Position numbers and translations under genes: made by a program
Shown here: positions 30,783 to 40,031 of the stretch, one piece after another
Layout of the letters: each line of letters opens with the position of its first letter
Position numbering within the stretch: the first letter of the stretch is position 1
Source: Wenjunlia tyrosinilytica
GTDB taxonomy: Bacteria; Actinomycetota; Actinomycetes; Streptomycetales; Streptomycetaceae
Direction of reading: 5' to 3'
Assembly (NCBI RefSeq): GCF_014646055.1
Contig: NZ_BMMS01000010.1
Location: 170,164 to 234,163, forward strand
DNA: 64,000 nucleotides
Notes under the pieces: generated by a model
The model's input: only the letters and a program-made list of their open reading frames with translations
What the model was told of the DNA's origin: nothing
The model's database searches: none

Positions 30783-32290
30783 CCGGCGATTCCACCACCC
30801 GGGTCCGCGACGGCTTCGCCGAGGCCCGCAAGGCCGCCGACGCCGTGCTCTTCGAGGGCTATGTGCTCTACCCCTACCGTGCCTCGGCGGCGAAGAACCG
30901 GATGCGCTGGCAGTTCGGGGTGCTCGTTCCCCAGTCATGGGAGGACGCCGGAGGCGAGCACGCCCACCAGCGCACCGAGTGCCTCCTGGAGCCGCGCGGG
31001 GCCGAACGGCTCGTCGTGGAGCTGCGCTTCCTCCATGTGCGGCGCCGCACCGTGGAGCGCCCCTTCGCCGACGGCGGCGGCTTCGAGGAGGTGCCGGAGC
31101 TGGAACTGCCCGACCGGGTCCTGGTGCCCTGGGACGAGGGCAGCGAGGAGCGGATCGAACTGGCCGTGCCGCTGGAGGAGCTGTCCGGCGACGGCCACAC
31201 CGCCCGCTTCACCCGGCCGTGGTCGCGCGAGTACGAGGCCGTGGAGGGCGCCGACGGCCGCACCGCCGCCCGCCTGCGGCGTGAGGCGCAGCGGCTGGAG
31301 GGCGAGATCCGGCTGCGGATGGAGCCGGTGCCCGGCCCGTACGGCGCAATGCGCCTGACCGCGACGGTGCGCAACACCTCTCCCTGGGCGCCTCCCGCCT
31401 CGCGGGCGGGACGGGAGGACGCGCTGCCGTACAGCCTGGTCGGCGCCCATCTCCTGCTCGGACTGCCCGGCGGGCGCTTCGTGTCGATGACGGACCCTCC
31501 GGAATGGGCACGCCCGGCCGCGGAGGCCTGCCGCAACGAGCACACCTGGCCGGTGCTGGCCACACCCGACGGCGACGACGTCCTGCTGTCCTCGCCGATC
31601 ATCCTGGAGGACCGCCCGCAGGTGGCCGCCGAGAGCGCGGGAACCCTCTACGACGCCACCGAGATCGACGAGATCCTCTCCCTGCGCACCGCGGCCCTGA
31701 CCGAGGGCGAGAAGCGCGAGGCGCGCGGCACGGACCAGCGGGCCGCCGAGGTGATCGACCTCGTGGACACCCTCCCCTCCGATGTGATGGAGCGGCTGCA
31801 CGGGGCCATTCGGGGGCTTCGGGAGGTCACGCGGGACGAGGACGAGTCCCCGGCGGACGGGACGGAGTCGGACAGGAGCGGGCCGGACAGGAGCGGGCCG
31901 GACAGGAGCGGGCCGGACGGGAAGGAGCCGGACGGGACGGAGCCCCCGGCGGTGCCCTCGCTGCCCACGGGTCCGGGCATGCCCTGGTGGGACCCCGGCA
32001 ACGATCCGGAGGTCGACCCCGACAGGGACACCGTGAGTGTGTCCGGCTGCGCCCTGGGAGCGGGCAGCCGGGTGGCGCTGCGGCCGGGACAGCGCCGCAC
32101 CGACGCGCAGGACATCTTCCTGCACGGGCGGACGGCGACGGTCGAGGCGGTCCTGCACGACGTCGACGGTGAGGTGCACTTCGCGGTGGTCGTCGACGGC
32201 GACCCGGGCGCGGACGTGCGCCGCGAGCAGGGACGCTTCCTCTACTTCCGCCCCGACGAGGTGGAGCCGCTGACCGAGGAGGACGTATGA
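30779..32290 (+). CDS. Unrecognised 503-residue hydrogenase-locus protein
   Basis: I do not recognise a named family. Residues 1-330 form a conserved-looking soluble region with VLFEGYVLYPYRASAAKNRMRWQFGVL near the start and VSMTDPPEWA further on. Then comes an acidic linker with DRSGP repeats (about 360-390). A C-terminal segment of about 85 residues (PWWDPGNDPEVDP, GSRVALRPGQRRTDAQDIFLHGRTATVE, VHFAVVVDGDPGAD) looks like a small beta-barrel. Position between DUF6084-like and hupD genes, with ATGA overlaps on both sides, makes a structural or maturation role in the group 1h hydrogenase very likely. Confidence 0.8.
   Translation: MTGDSTTRVRDGFAEARKAADAVLFEGYVLYPYRASAAKNRMRWQFGVLVPQSWEDAGGEHAHQRTECLLEPRGAERLVVELRFLHVRRRTVERPFADGGGFEEVPELELPDRVLVPWDEGSEERIELAVPLEELSGDGHTARFTRPWSREYEAVEGADGRTAARLRREAQRLEGEIRLRMEPVPGPYGAMRLTATVRNTSPWAPPASRAGREDALPYSLVGAHLLLGLPGGRFVSMTDPPEWARPAAEACRNEHTWPVLATPDGDDVLLSSPIILEDRPQVAAESAGTLYDATEIDEILSLRTAALTEGEKREARGTDQRAAEVIDLVDTLPSDVMERLHGAIRGLREVTRDEDESPADGTESDRSGPDRSGPDRSGPDGKEPDGTEPPAVPSLPTGPGMPWWDPGNDPEVDPDRDTVSVSGCALGAGSRVALRPGQRRTDAQDIFLHGRTATVEAVLHDVDGEVHFAVVVDGDPGADVRREQGRFLYFRPDEVEPLTEEDV
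31856..31945 (+). repeat. 15-bp coding minisatellite (DRSGP)
   Basis: Three perfect copies of GACAGGAGCGGGCCG at 31871-31915, flanked by one diverged copy before and two after, in phase in the 503-residue gene. Confidence 0.85.
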
Positions 32291-33051
32291 GCACCGCCTC
32301 CGCACCCCGGGTCCCCTCGGCCGACCGCACCCTGGTGGCCGGAGTGGGCAATATCTTCCTGGGCGACGACGGCTTCGGCGTCGAGACCGTACGGCGGCTG
32401 GCCGGACATCCCCTGCCCGAGGACGTGGACGTCATGGACGTCGGCATCCGCGGTGTCCACCTCGCCTACCGGCTGCTCGAGGGCTACCGCAGGCTCGTCC
32501 TGGTGGACACCGCCTCCCGGGGAGCGCGGCCGGGGACCGTGCACCTCGTCGAGGCCCCCGCCACCGCGGCGAAGGCCCCGGGACCCCCGATGGACGGGCA
32601 CTCGATGGACCCCGCCGCCGTGCTCGCCCTGGTGCACGAACTGCGCGAGGGCGCGGGCGGAACGGTGCCCGAGCAGGTGCTGGTGGTGGGCTGCGAGCCG
32701 ATGGACCTCGACGAGGGGATCGGCCTGAGCCAACCGGTGGCGCAGGCCGTCGACCGGGCCGTGGACCTGGTCCTGGAGATCGTGCGCGGACCCGGCCCCG
32801 CCGTGGTCGGGCGGCCGGACGCGGCCCTCACAGGCGACGCCGCCAACCGCCCCACCGACGACCGCTTCACCGACGACCGCTTCACCGACAACCGCTTCAC
32901 CGACGACCGAGCGAGCGAAGGAGACGGGCATGGATCGGATGTGGATGGCCGCCACCGCGGCGGTGGCGCTGGGAGCGACGCTGCTGCTGACGAAGGCCGT
33001 GCTGCCGGACGTGCAGCGCTACCTGCGGATCCGCCGGATGTGAACCGATGA
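32287..33051 (+). CDS. hupD: Hydrogenase maturation endopeptidase with repeat-extended C terminus
   Basis: Removes the C-terminal tail of the large subunit after NiFe insertion. The N-terminal 175 residues are a standard HupD/HyaD protease: VAGVGNIFLGDDGFGVE with the nickel-binding Glu/Asp, DVGIRGVHLAYRL, LVDTASRG and the Asp/His-containing PMDGHSMDP. Family length is about 160-190, but this frame continues to 254 residues. The extra part is TDDRF repeats from a 15-bp minisatellite and then frame overlapping the 37-codon gene at 32930. The extension probably arose by repeat-driven loss of the original stop. ATG overlaps the previous stop. Confidence 0.88.
   Translation: MSTASAPRVPSADRTLVAGVGNIFLGDDGFGVETVRRLAGHPLPEDVDVMDVGIRGVHLAYRLLEGYRRLVLVDTASRGARPGTVHLVEAPATAAKAPGPPMDGHSMDPAAVLALVHELREGAGGTVPEQVLVVGCEPMDLDEGIGLSQPVAQAVDRAVDLVLEIVRGPGPAVVGRPDAALTGDAANRPTDDRFTDDRFTDNRFTDDRASEGDGHGSDVDGRHRGGGAGSDAAADEGRAAGRAALPADPPDVNR
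32854..32910 (+). repeat. 15-bp minisatellite (TDDRF) at the end of hupD
   Basis: ACCGACGACCGCTTC occurs twice perfectly (32854-32883), then once with one change (32884-32898), then as a partial 12-bp copy (32899-32910). It lies exactly where the protease domain should end. Confidence 0.85.
32930..33043 (+). CDS. Small membrane peptide (37 aa), DUF6893-like, nested in hupD 3' end
   Basis: The product starts MDRMWMAATAAVALGATLL: one transmembrane segment (about residues 6-24), then LPDVQRYLRIRRM, a conserved ending of small proteins (DUF6893-like) that accompany actinobacterial hydrogenase genes. GAAGGAG lies 7 nt before the ATG, so it is an independent gene in another frame, wholly inside the repeat-extended part of hupD. 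It could be a membrane anchor or a small hydrogenase subunit; role unknown. Confidence 0.75.
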   Translation: MDRMWMAATAAVALGATLLLTKAVLPDVQRYLRIRRM

Positions 33052-33059
33052 GGGCTCGC

Positions 33060-33464
33060 CTACGGCCAGGTCCTCCGGCGCTCGGGACGCTCGGGGCGAT
33101 CCGCCCCGGGCCGTCGGACGACGTCCGCGCACTCGAGCTGCGCGTAGCGTTCGAGGAAGACATGGAGCGTGCTGTGCAGTTCGCCCAGGCGCATGAACCA
33201 CAGGGCCAGCTCCATGGCGCCCTTCGGCGTGATCTCGTACTCGCGCCGCGCGGGACCGGTCGCGGACGCCCTCCAGGAGGAGGCCACGACCCCGTCGTGC
33301 TCCATACCGCGGAGCAACCGGTACACATGCGCCGACTCAGTCATCGGCCAGCCGAAGGCCTCCATCCGCTGGACGAGTTCGTATCCGTGGTCCGGCCGCT
33401 CGGCGACCAGGAGCAGAAGCACCGGGACGGCGAGAGCGCGCCGTTCGACACCGTGAACGGTCAT
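33060..33464 (-). CDS. PadR-family transcriptional regulator
   Basis: A 134-residue winged-helix regulator: ALAVPVLLLLVAERPDHGYELVQRMEAFGW carries the PadR helix-turn-helix, and RREYEITPKGAMELALWF is the typical wing. The start is ATG 33464 with GGAGAG 7 nt upstream; a second ATG at 33479 is less well placed. It is the only minus-strand gene in the hydrogenase locus, sitting between structural and hyp genes and convergent with hupD. It could control the divergent hypA promoter; ligand unknown. Confidence 0.85.
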   Translation of the reverse strand: MTVHGVERRALAVPVLLLLVAERPDHGYELVQRMEAFGWPMTESAHVYRLLRGMEHDGVVASSWRASATGPARREYEITPKGAMELALWFMRLGELHSTLHVFLERYAQLECADVVRRPGADRPERPERRRTWP

Positions 33465-33628
33465 GGCATGGCTCTCCATAAGGCTGTCGCCCACCGTGGG
33501 GAGGCGATCTCCGCTTTCCACGGTAAACAGCCCCGCCGGTGCCGGCCAGCCGGGACGGCGCGGACCGACGCCGCCCGGTCGATCGCCGTACGCGGCGGGC
33601 CCGTCGGGCTCCTCGGACTCTCCCGGCC

Positions 33629-33688
33629 GCCACCGGAAGGCAGCACACCGGAAGGCAGCGCACGGCAAGGCAGGACACCGGAAGGCAG
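33629..33688. repeat. Four 15-bp repeats just upstream of hypA
   Basis: GCCACCGGAAGGCAG, CACACCGGAAGGCAG, CGCACGGCAAGGCAG and GACACCGGAAGGCAG run head to tail and stop at the hypA ribosome site. Each unit contains an AAGGCAG that could affect initiation or bind a regulator. Confidence 0.75.
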
Positions 33689-33699
33689 GAGGTGAGCCG

Positions 33700-34140
33700 G
33701 TGCACGAACTGTCGATCGCTCTGGCGATCATCTCGCAGGTCGAGGACGCGGCCCGCCGACGCGGCAGTGCCGCCGTCGCCGAGGTGCGGGTCCGCATCGG
33801 CGAGCTCGCCGGTGTGGTGCCCGACGCGCTGACGTTCTCGTTCGAACTGGCCAGGGAAGGCACCCTCCTGGCCGACGCGGGACTCGAGGTGGAGATCGTC
33901 CCCGCCAGGGCGCGCTGCCCCTCCTGCGCGGTGGAGACGCTCGTCGGCGTACCTCCCGACCTGTGGTGCTCCCACTGCGGTGAGCCGCTGTCGCAACTGC
34001 TCGCAGGACGGGAGCTGGAGATCGCGGAAGTCGTGCTCGAGGACGCCGGGACGCAGGGGGGTACCCAGGGCCGCGGGGATGGCCGGAGCGGGGGCTCAGG
34101 GGGCTCAGAGGAGGAGGCGGAGCATGTGCCGGGTCGTTGA
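33700..34140 (+). CDS. hypA: Hydrogenase nickel-insertion protein HypA
   Basis: Nickel metallochaperone. It starts with the invariant nickel site MHE (here GTG-coded VHELSIAL) and has the zinc site CPSC / CSHC at about residues 73-95. The core ends at about 118; 28 Gly/Glu-rich residues follow. GTG 33700 has the ribosome site GCAGGAGG. Its 3' end overlaps hypB by 17 bp. Confidence 0.93.
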   Translation: MHELSIALAIISQVEDAARRRGSAAVAEVRVRIGELAGVVPDALTFSFELAREGTLLADAGLEVEIVPARARCPSCAVETLVGVPPDLWCSHCGEPLSQLLAGRELEIAEVVLEDAGTQGGTQGRGDGRSGGSGGSEEEAEHVPGR

Positions 34141-34894
34141 TCTGCGGCAGGCCGTACTGGCGAAGAACGACGAGCGGGCCGTGGGGCTGCGCGGCCGGCT
34201 GGCCGAGCACGGCACGGTCGCGCTCAATCTGATGTCCAGCCCCGGCAGCGGCAAGACCGCCCTGCTGGAGGTGCTCCTGGAGCGGGCGCTGGAGCGGGGT
34301 GTCACCGCGGCGGCCGTCACCGCCGACCTCGCCACCGAGAACGACGCGCGCCGCCTCGCGGCGTCCGGGGCGCCGGTCAAACAGGTGCTCACCGACGGGC
34401 TGTGCCACCTGGAGGCGGGCATGCTCAGCCGCCATCTGGACGGGTGGCTGCCCGAGGGCACCCGGCTGCTGTTCGTGGAGAACGTCGGCAATCTCGTCTG
34501 CCCGGCCTCCTACGACCTGGGGGAGACCTCCAGGATCGTGCTGGGATCCGTCACCGAGGGCGAGGACAAGCCGCTCAAGTACCCCTCCGCCTTCGGCCTC
34601 GCGAACCTCGTGGTGATCACGAAGACCGACATCGCGGAGGCCGTGGAGTTCGACGGCCCCGCCTTCCACCGCCATGTGCAGCAGGTCAACCCCGGTGTCC
34701 CGGTGCTGGAGACCTCAGCGAGGACCGGGGCGGGCATGGACGGGCTCCTCGACCTCCTGCTCGAGGCGGCGGACGGCGCCCCCGTGCACCAGCCCGCACT
34801 CGCCCATCAGCACCAACAGCACATGCACAACCACGACGAGGCCGCACACGATGGTGACGAAGAGCCCCATCACCCGGCGGCCGTGCCCACCTAG
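34124..34894 (+). CDS. hypB: Hydrogenase nickel-insertion GTPase HypB
   Basis: GTPase that drives nickel delivery with HypA. The 256-residue product shows P-loop SSPGSGKTALLE (about 38-49), the nickel/zinc site region TDGLCHLEAGML (about 90-101) and the guanine motif TKTD. The N-terminal CxxCGC nickel motif of some HypBs is absent; a His-rich C terminus (HQHQQHMHNHDEAAHD) probably serves as nickel store instead. Overlaps hypA. Confidence 0.93.
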   Translation: MCRVVDLRQAVLAKNDERAVGLRGRLAEHGTVALNLMSSPGSGKTALLEVLLERALERGVTAAAVTADLATENDARRLAASGAPVKQVLTDGLCHLEAGMLSRHLDGWLPEGTRLLFVENVGNLVCPASYDLGETSRIVLGSVTEGEDKPLKYPSAFGLANLVVITKTDIAEAVEFDGPAFHRHVQQVNPGVPVLETSARTGAGMDGLLDLLLEAADGAPVHQPALAHQHQQHMHNHDEAAHDGDEEPHHPAAVPT

Positions 34895-34919
34895 CCGCAC
34901 CGCTGCCGAGGGAGCGCCC

Positions 34920-37373
34920 ATGAGCCGCCCCGACCGACGCCCGGCGACCGCCGCCGGCGAGGACGCCGCCCGCGAGCGGCGGCACGTCGCCGTGCGCGGG
35001 GCCGTCCAGGGGGTGGGCTTCCGGCCCTTCGTCTACACCCTCGCCAGTGAACTGGGCCTGACCGGCCACGTCATCAACACCCCCGAGGGCGTCGTGGCCG
35101 AGGTCGAGGGCCCCCGCGGCGCCGTCGCCTCCTTCTGCGGACGCCTCGTCTCCGAGGCGCCACCGCTGGCCGTCGTCGAATCCGCCGAGCACCACGGCGT
35201 CCCCACCCGGGGCGGCACGGGCTTCACCATCCGCTCCTCCGAAGGCGGCTCCGGCCGCACGCTCGTCTCCCCGGACGTGGCCACCTGCGACGACTGCCTC
35301 GCGGAACTCGGCGACCCCCGGGACCGCAGGTACCGCCATCCGTTCATCACCTGCACCCACTGCGGGCCGAGGTTCACCGTCGTCACCGGACTGCCGTACG
35401 ACCGCGCCAGGACCACCATGGCGCGCTTCCCGATGTGCGGGGCCTGCGCCCACGAGTACGAGGATCCCGCCGACCGCCGCTTCCACGCCCAGCCCATCGC
35501 CTGCCACGACTGCGGTCCCCGGCTGACCCTGGTGCGCGGGGCAGGCGACCCGGGCCCGCTCACCGGGGAGGACGCGCTCGCCGAGGCCCGGCGGCTGCTG
35601 GCCGACGGCGCCGTCGTCGCGGTCAAGGGCCTGGGCGGCCACCACCTGGCCTGCGACGCCTCGGACCCGGCCGCGGTGCGGGCCCTGCGCAAGCGCAAGA
35701 ACCGGGGCGACAAGCCCTTCGCCGTCATGACCGGCTCGTTCGAGACCGTCGAACGCCTCACCCACGTGGGTCCGCGGGAGCGGGAACTGCTCCTCGGCCG
35801 CCGGCGCCCGGTCGTCCTGCTGCGACGCCGCGAGTCCTCGGGGCCCTCGCCGGTCGCCGAGGCCGTCGCCCCCGGCAGCCCCGACCTCGGTGTGCTGATG
35901 CCCTACACACCGCTGCACCACCTCCTGCTGGGACTGCCCGGCGACCCCGAGGGCCCGCCCGTCCTGGTGATGACCAGCGGCAACCGCTCGGGCGAGCCCA
36001 TCGTCACCGACGACGAGGAGGCGCTGACCCGGCTCGAAGGACTCGCCGACGCCTGGCTCACCCACGACCGGCCGATCCATGTGCCCTGCGACGACTCGGT
36101 GGTGCGCGTCTGCGACGGCGAGGAACTGCCCGTTCGCCGCTCGCGCGGCTACGCCCCGTTCCCCGTCGCCCTGCCCGCGCCCGTGGAAGCGGCGCTCGCC
36201 GTGGGCGGCGATCTGAAGAACACCTTCTGCGTCGCCGAGGGCCGCTACGCCTGGCTGTCCGCCCATGTGGGCGACATGGACGACCTCGCCACCCTGCGCG
36301 CGTTCGAGACCGCCACCGGCCACCTCGGCGAACTGACCGCCGTGGCCCCCCGCCTGCTCGTCGCGGACCGCCATCCCGGATACCGCTCCGGGCAGTGGGC
36401 GCACCGCGAGGCGGGACCGCGCCCGGTGCGCACCGTCCAGCACCACCACGCCCATGTCGCCTCCACGATGGCCGAACACGGACTCGACGGATCGTCCCCG
36501 GTGATCGGGATCGCCTTCGACGGCACCGGGTACGGCGACGACGGCGCCGTGTGGGGCGGCGAGGTCCTGCTCGCCGACTACGACGGCTTCCGGCGCTTCG
36601 CGCACCTGGCCTACGTCCCGCTGCCCGGCGGTGACGCGGCGGTGCGCAACCCGTACCGGATGGCCCTGTCCCACCTGCGCGCCGCGGAGCTGCCCTGGGC
36701 CCAGGACCTGCCCTGCACCGCCGCCTGCACTCCGGGGGAGCGCCGCCTGCTGGCTCGGCAGCTCGAACGGAACCTCAACTGCGTTCCCACCTCCAGCATG
36801 GGCCGGCTCTTCGACGCCGTCTCCTCGCTGGCGGGTGTCTGCCACCGGGTGGACTACGAGGCGCAGGCGGCCATGGAGCTGGAGAACGCGGCACTGGGCC
36901 ACCTGGGCGAGGCCGGGGCCGACGGCGGGGGCGGCTACCGCTTCCCGCTGCGCCCCGCCCGCGGCACCGGCGCCGGACTCGAGGCCGACGCGGGGCCGGT
37001 GCTCGCCGCCGCCGTCGAGGATCTGCGCTCCGGGGCGGGGGCGGGCACAGTGGCGGCCCGCTTCCACCTCGGGGTCGCCGCGCTGGTGCGCGAGGTCTGC
37101 GCGGCCGCCCGGCAGCGCACGGGCCTGCGCACCGTGGCCCTGACGGGTGGCGTCTTCTGCAACGCGGTGCTGACGTCCGCGTGCGCGGACGGGCTGCGTG
37201 AGGACGGGTTCACCGTGCTGCGCCACCGCAGGGTGCCCCCCAACGACGGCGGACTGGCGCTGGGCCAGTTGATGGTGGGCGCACGGGCCGCCGCGGCCGC
37301 GGGGGCCGCCGGGGGGGAAACGACCGGGACCGGCGTCACCGACGACGTCGGCGTCGCCCAGGCGACGAGCTGA
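34920..37373 (+). CDS. hypF: Carbamoyltransferase HypF
   Basis: Makes the thiocarboxamide on HypE from carbamoyl phosphate, the source of the active-site cyanides. The 817-residue protein has the acylphosphatase domain (RGAVQGVGFRPFVY), two zinc fingers (CDDCLAEL...CTHC, CGACAHEY...CHDC), a YrdC-like domain (KGLGGHHLACDA, SGNRSGEP) and a Kae1-like C-terminal domain (HHHAHVASTMAEHG, GIAFDGTGYGDDG). The order and length are normal. ATG 34920 follows GAGGGAG. Confidence 0.94.
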   Translation: MSRPDRRPATAAGEDAARERRHVAVRGAVQGVGFRPFVYTLASELGLTGHVINTPEGVVAEVEGPRGAVASFCGRLVSEAPPLAVVESAEHHGVPTRGGTGFTIRSSEGGSGRTLVSPDVATCDDCLAELGDPRDRRYRHPFITCTHCGPRFTVVTGLPYDRARTTMARFPMCGACAHEYEDPADRRFHAQPIACHDCGPRLTLVRGAGDPGPLTGEDALAEARRLLADGAVVAVKGLGGHHLACDASDPAAVRALRKRKNRGDKPFAVMTGSFETVERLTHVGPRERELLLGRRRPVVLLRRRESSGPSPVAEAVAPGSPDLGVLMPYTPLHHLLLGLPGDPEGPPVLVMTSGNRSGEPIVTDDEEALTRLEGLADAWLTHDRPIHVPCDDSVVRVCDGEELPVRRSRGYAPFPVALPAPVEAALAVGGDLKNTFCVAEGRYAWLSAHVGDMDDLATLRAFETATGHLGELTAVAPRLLVADRHPGYRSGQWAHREAGPRPVRTVQHHHAHVASTMAEHGLDGSSPVIGIAFDGTGYGDDGAVWGGEVLLADYDGFRRFAHLAYVPLPGGDAAVRNPYRMALSHLRAAELPWAQDLPCTAACTPGERRLLARQLERNLNCVPTSSMGRLFDAVSSLAGVCHRVDYEAQAAMELENAALGHLGEAGADGGGGYRFPLRPARGTGAGLEADAGPVLAAAVEDLRSGAGAGTVAARFHLGVAALVREVCAAARQRTGLRTVALTGGVFCNAVLTSACADGLREDGFTVLRHRRVPPNDGGLALGQLMVGARAAAAAGAAGGETTGTGVTDDVGVAQATS

Positions 37374-37382
37374 GGAGGAGAA

Positions 37383-37739
37383 ATGTGCCTTGCCGTGCCC
37401 GGCAGAGTGCTGGAGATCGAGGAGCGCGACGGGACCCGGATGGCACGCGTCGACTTCGGCGGTGTCGTCAAGGACGTGTGCCTGGAGTACCTGCCCGACA
37501 TGCAGGTGGGTGACTACGCCATCGTCCACGTGGGCTTCGCCCTGCAACGGCTGGACGAGGAGTCCGCCCGGCAGACGCTCGAGCTGTTCGAGAACCTCGG
37601 CGTTCTCGACGAGGAGTTCGGGGACGCGTGGGGGCGCGCCGCCAAGGAGGCGGGGGCCCAACGTCCCACAGGTACCGAAACCGGTACAGAACCTGGTGCC
37701 CGACCCGGTACCGGCCCGTCGAAGGAGGCGCAGGCGTGA
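37383..37739 (+). CDS. hypC: Hydrogenase assembly chaperone HypC
   Basis: Small chaperone that carries the Fe(CN)2CO group with HypD. It begins MCLAVPGRV with the essential Cys2. The 118 residues exceed the usual 75-95 because of a Gly/Thr/Glu-rich tail ([17 protein letters not shown]). A strong ribosome site (GAGGAG) lies before ATG, and the stop overlaps the hypD GTG. Confidence 0.93.
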   Translation: MCLAVPGRVLEIEERDGTRMARVDFGGVVKDVCLEYLPDMQVGDYAIVHVGFALQRLDEESARQTLELFENLGVLDEEFGDAWGRAAKEAGAQRPTGTETGTEPGARPGTGPSKEAQA

Positions 37740-38863
37740 AGTACCTCGACGAATTCAGCGACCCCGTACTGGCCAAGAGGCTCTTCGACGACATCCGTGC
37801 CACGGTCACCAAGCCGTGGTCGCTGATGGAGGTCTGCGGCGGACAGACCCACTCGATCATCCGCCACGGCATCGACCAGCTCCTGCCCGAGGAGATCCAG
37901 CTGATCCACGGCCCCGGCTGCCCGGTGTGCGTGACCCCGCTGGAGATCATCGACAAGGCGCTGGAGATCGCCTCCCGCCCGGATGTGGTCTTCTGCTCGT
38001 TCGGCGACATGCTGAGGGTGCCGGGCAGCGGCCGCGACCTCTTCCGGGTCAAGAGCGAGGGCGCCGACGTGCGCGTCGTCTACTCGCCCCTGGACGCGCT
38101 GAAGATCGCACGGGAGAACCCCGAGCGGCAGGTGGTGTTCTTCGGCATCGGCTTCGAGACGACCGCGCCGCCCAACGCGATGACGGTCTACCAGGCGCAG
38201 AAGCTCGGCATCGAGAACTTCAGCCTCCTGGTGTCGCATGTGCGGGTGCCCCCGGCGATCGACGCCATCATGAACTCGCCGGACTGCCGCGTCGAGGCGT
38301 TCCTCGCCGCCGGACACGTGTGCAGTGTGATGGGCATCCGGGAGTACCCCGAGCTCGCCGAACGGCACCGCGTCCCCATCGTGGTCACCGGGTTCGAGCC
38401 TCTGGACATCCTCGAGGGCATCCGCCGCGCGGTGCGCCAGCTCGAGGCGGGCGAGCACACCGTGGAGAACGCCTACCCGCGGGCGGTGCGCACCGATGGC
38501 AACCCCGCGGCCAGGGCGATGCTCGACGACGTGTTCGAGGTGACCGACCGTGCCTGGCGGGGCATCGGGATGATCCCGGACAGCGGCTGGAGGCTGTCCC
38601 CGAAGTACCGCGACTGGGACGCCGAGTACCGCTTCTCGGTGGGCGACATCGACACCGAGGAGTCCACGGTCTGCCGCAGCGGCGAAGTGCTCCAGGGGCT
38701 GATCAAGCCCCATGAGTGCGAGGCCTTCGGCAAGACCTGCACCCCGCGCAATCCGCTGGGCGCCACCATGGTCTCCAGCGAGGGCGCGTGCGCCGCCTAC
38801 TACCTGTACCGAAGGCTCAGCACGCCGTCCGCAGGCCAGGAGGAGGCGAGTTCCGTTGGCTGA
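37736..38863 (+). CDS. hypD: Hydrogenase maturation iron-sulfur protein HypD
   Basis: Scaffold on which the Fe(CN)2CO unit is assembled. The 375-residue product has the conserved [19 protein letters not shown] and GFETTAP motifs and the C-terminal cluster cysteines ([28 protein letters not shown]). The GTG start overlaps the hypC stop (GTGA). Confidence 0.94.
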   Translation: MKYLDEFSDPVLAKRLFDDIRATVTKPWSLMEVCGGQTHSIIRHGIDQLLPEEIQLIHGPGCPVCVTPLEIIDKALEIASRPDVVFCSFGDMLRVPGSGRDLFRVKSEGADVRVVYSPLDALKIARENPERQVVFFGIGFETTAPPNAMTVYQAQKLGIENFSLLVSHVRVPPAIDAIMNSPDCRVEAFLAAGHVCSVMGIREYPELAERHRVPIVVTGFEPLDILEGIRRAVRQLEAGEHTVENAYPRAVRTDGNPAARAMLDDVFEVTDRAWRGIGMIPDSGWRLSPKYRDWDAEYRFSVGDIDTEESTVCRSGEVLQGLIKPHECEAFGKTCTPRNPLGATMVSSEGACAAYYLYRRLSTPSAGQEEASSVG

Positions 38864-39971
38864 CTCGCTCGACACCCACCAGGCGCAGGGCTCCGCGCGC
38901 CCGGCAGACGACCCGGAGCAGGCCCCCGACTTCTCCGGCTGGACCTGCCCGGCGCCACTGCGCGACAACCAGAGGGTGGTGATGGGCCACGGCGGCGGCG
39001 GTGTGCTGTCCGCCGAACTGGTCGAGCACCTGTTCGCGCCAGCCTTCGGCAGCGAAGTGCTGGCCGAACTCGGTGACTCGGCCACCGTGACGCTCGGTGG
39101 TGCGCGGCTGGCGTTCTCCACCGACTCGTTCGTCGTGCGCCCGCTGTTCTTCCCCGGGGGCAGCATCGGCGACCTGGCCGTCAATGGCACGGTCAACGAC
39201 CTGGCGATGGTGGGGGCCCGCCCGGCCTATCTCTCCTGCGGCTTCATCCTCGAGGAGGGAGTGGAGCTGTCGGTCGTCGGCCGGGTGGCCGAAGCCCTCG
39301 GCGCCGCGGCCAAGGAGGCCGGGGTCACGGTGGCCACCGGCGACACCAAGGTCGTCGACGCGGGGCACGGCGACGGGATCTTCATCAACACCGCGGGTAT
39401 CGGGCTGATCCCCGAAGGTGTGGACATCCGCCCGCAGCGCGCGGCACCCGGCGACGTGGTGATCGCCAGCGGCGCCATCGGGGTGCACGGCGTGGCGATC
39501 ATGAGTGTCCGCGAGGGCCTCGAGTTCGGTGTCGAGATCGAGAGCGACACCGCCGCGCTGTCGGGGCTGGTGGAGAGCATGCTCGGCGCCACCCGGGACC
39601 TCCATGTGCTGCGCGACCCCACACGCGGTGGCGTGGCCACGACGCTCAATGAGATCGCCTCGGCGTCCGGAGTGGGAATCCGCGTCAACGAGCGCAACCT
39701 CCCCGTGCCGGACGCGGTCGCCAACGCGTGCGCCTTCCTCGGACTGGACCCGCTGTACGTGGCCAACGAGGGCAAGCTCATCGCCTTCGTCCCACCCGAG
39801 CACGCCGACGCGGTGCTCGCCGCGATGCGGGCCCACCCGCACGGGAAGGAGGCCGTGGCCATCGGCACATGCACGACGGAGCACCCCGGAATGGTGGTGG
39901 CCGACACCGGCCTCGGCGGTTCCCGGGTGGTCGACGTCCCCCTCGGCGAGCAGCTCCCGCGCATCTGCTGA
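38856..39971 (+). CDS. hypE: Carbamoyl dehydratase HypE
   Basis: Dehydrates its own C-terminal thiocarboxamide to thiocyanate, the CN donor. The 371-residue AIR-synthase-fold protein has the ATP-binding [16 protein letters not shown] and [17 protein letters not shown] motifs and ends with the conserved PRIC whose last Cys is modified. TTG 38856 is chosen: AGGAGGAGGCGAG precedes it and the frame overlaps the hypD stop by 8 bp. Last gene of the hyp operon. Confidence 0.93.
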   Translation: MADSLDTHQAQGSARPADDPEQAPDFSGWTCPAPLRDNQRVVMGHGGGGVLSAELVEHLFAPAFGSEVLAELGDSATVTLGGARLAFSTDSFVVRPLFFPGGSIGDLAVNGTVNDLAMVGARPAYLSCGFILEEGVELSVVGRVAEALGAAAKEAGVTVATGDTKVVDAGHGDGIFINTAGIGLIPEGVDIRPQRAAPGDVVIASGAIGVHGVAIMSVREGLEFGVEIESDTAALSGLVESMLGATRDLHVLRDPTRGGVATTLNEIASASGVGIRVNERNLPVPDAVANACAFLGLDPLYVANEGKLIAFVPPEHADAVLAAMRAHPHGKEAVAIGTCTTEHPGMVVADTGLGGSRVVDVPLGEQLPRIC

Positions 39972-40031
39972 CGCGCGGCCGAGCCCACCGAAGCACCCGT
40001 CGAAGCAAGGGTCAAGGACAGGAGGCACGCG

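Noticed and set aside
34686..37661. 991-codon open frame opposite hypF
   Set aside because: A shadow of hypF; hypF has all catalytic motifs and the opposite frame has none.
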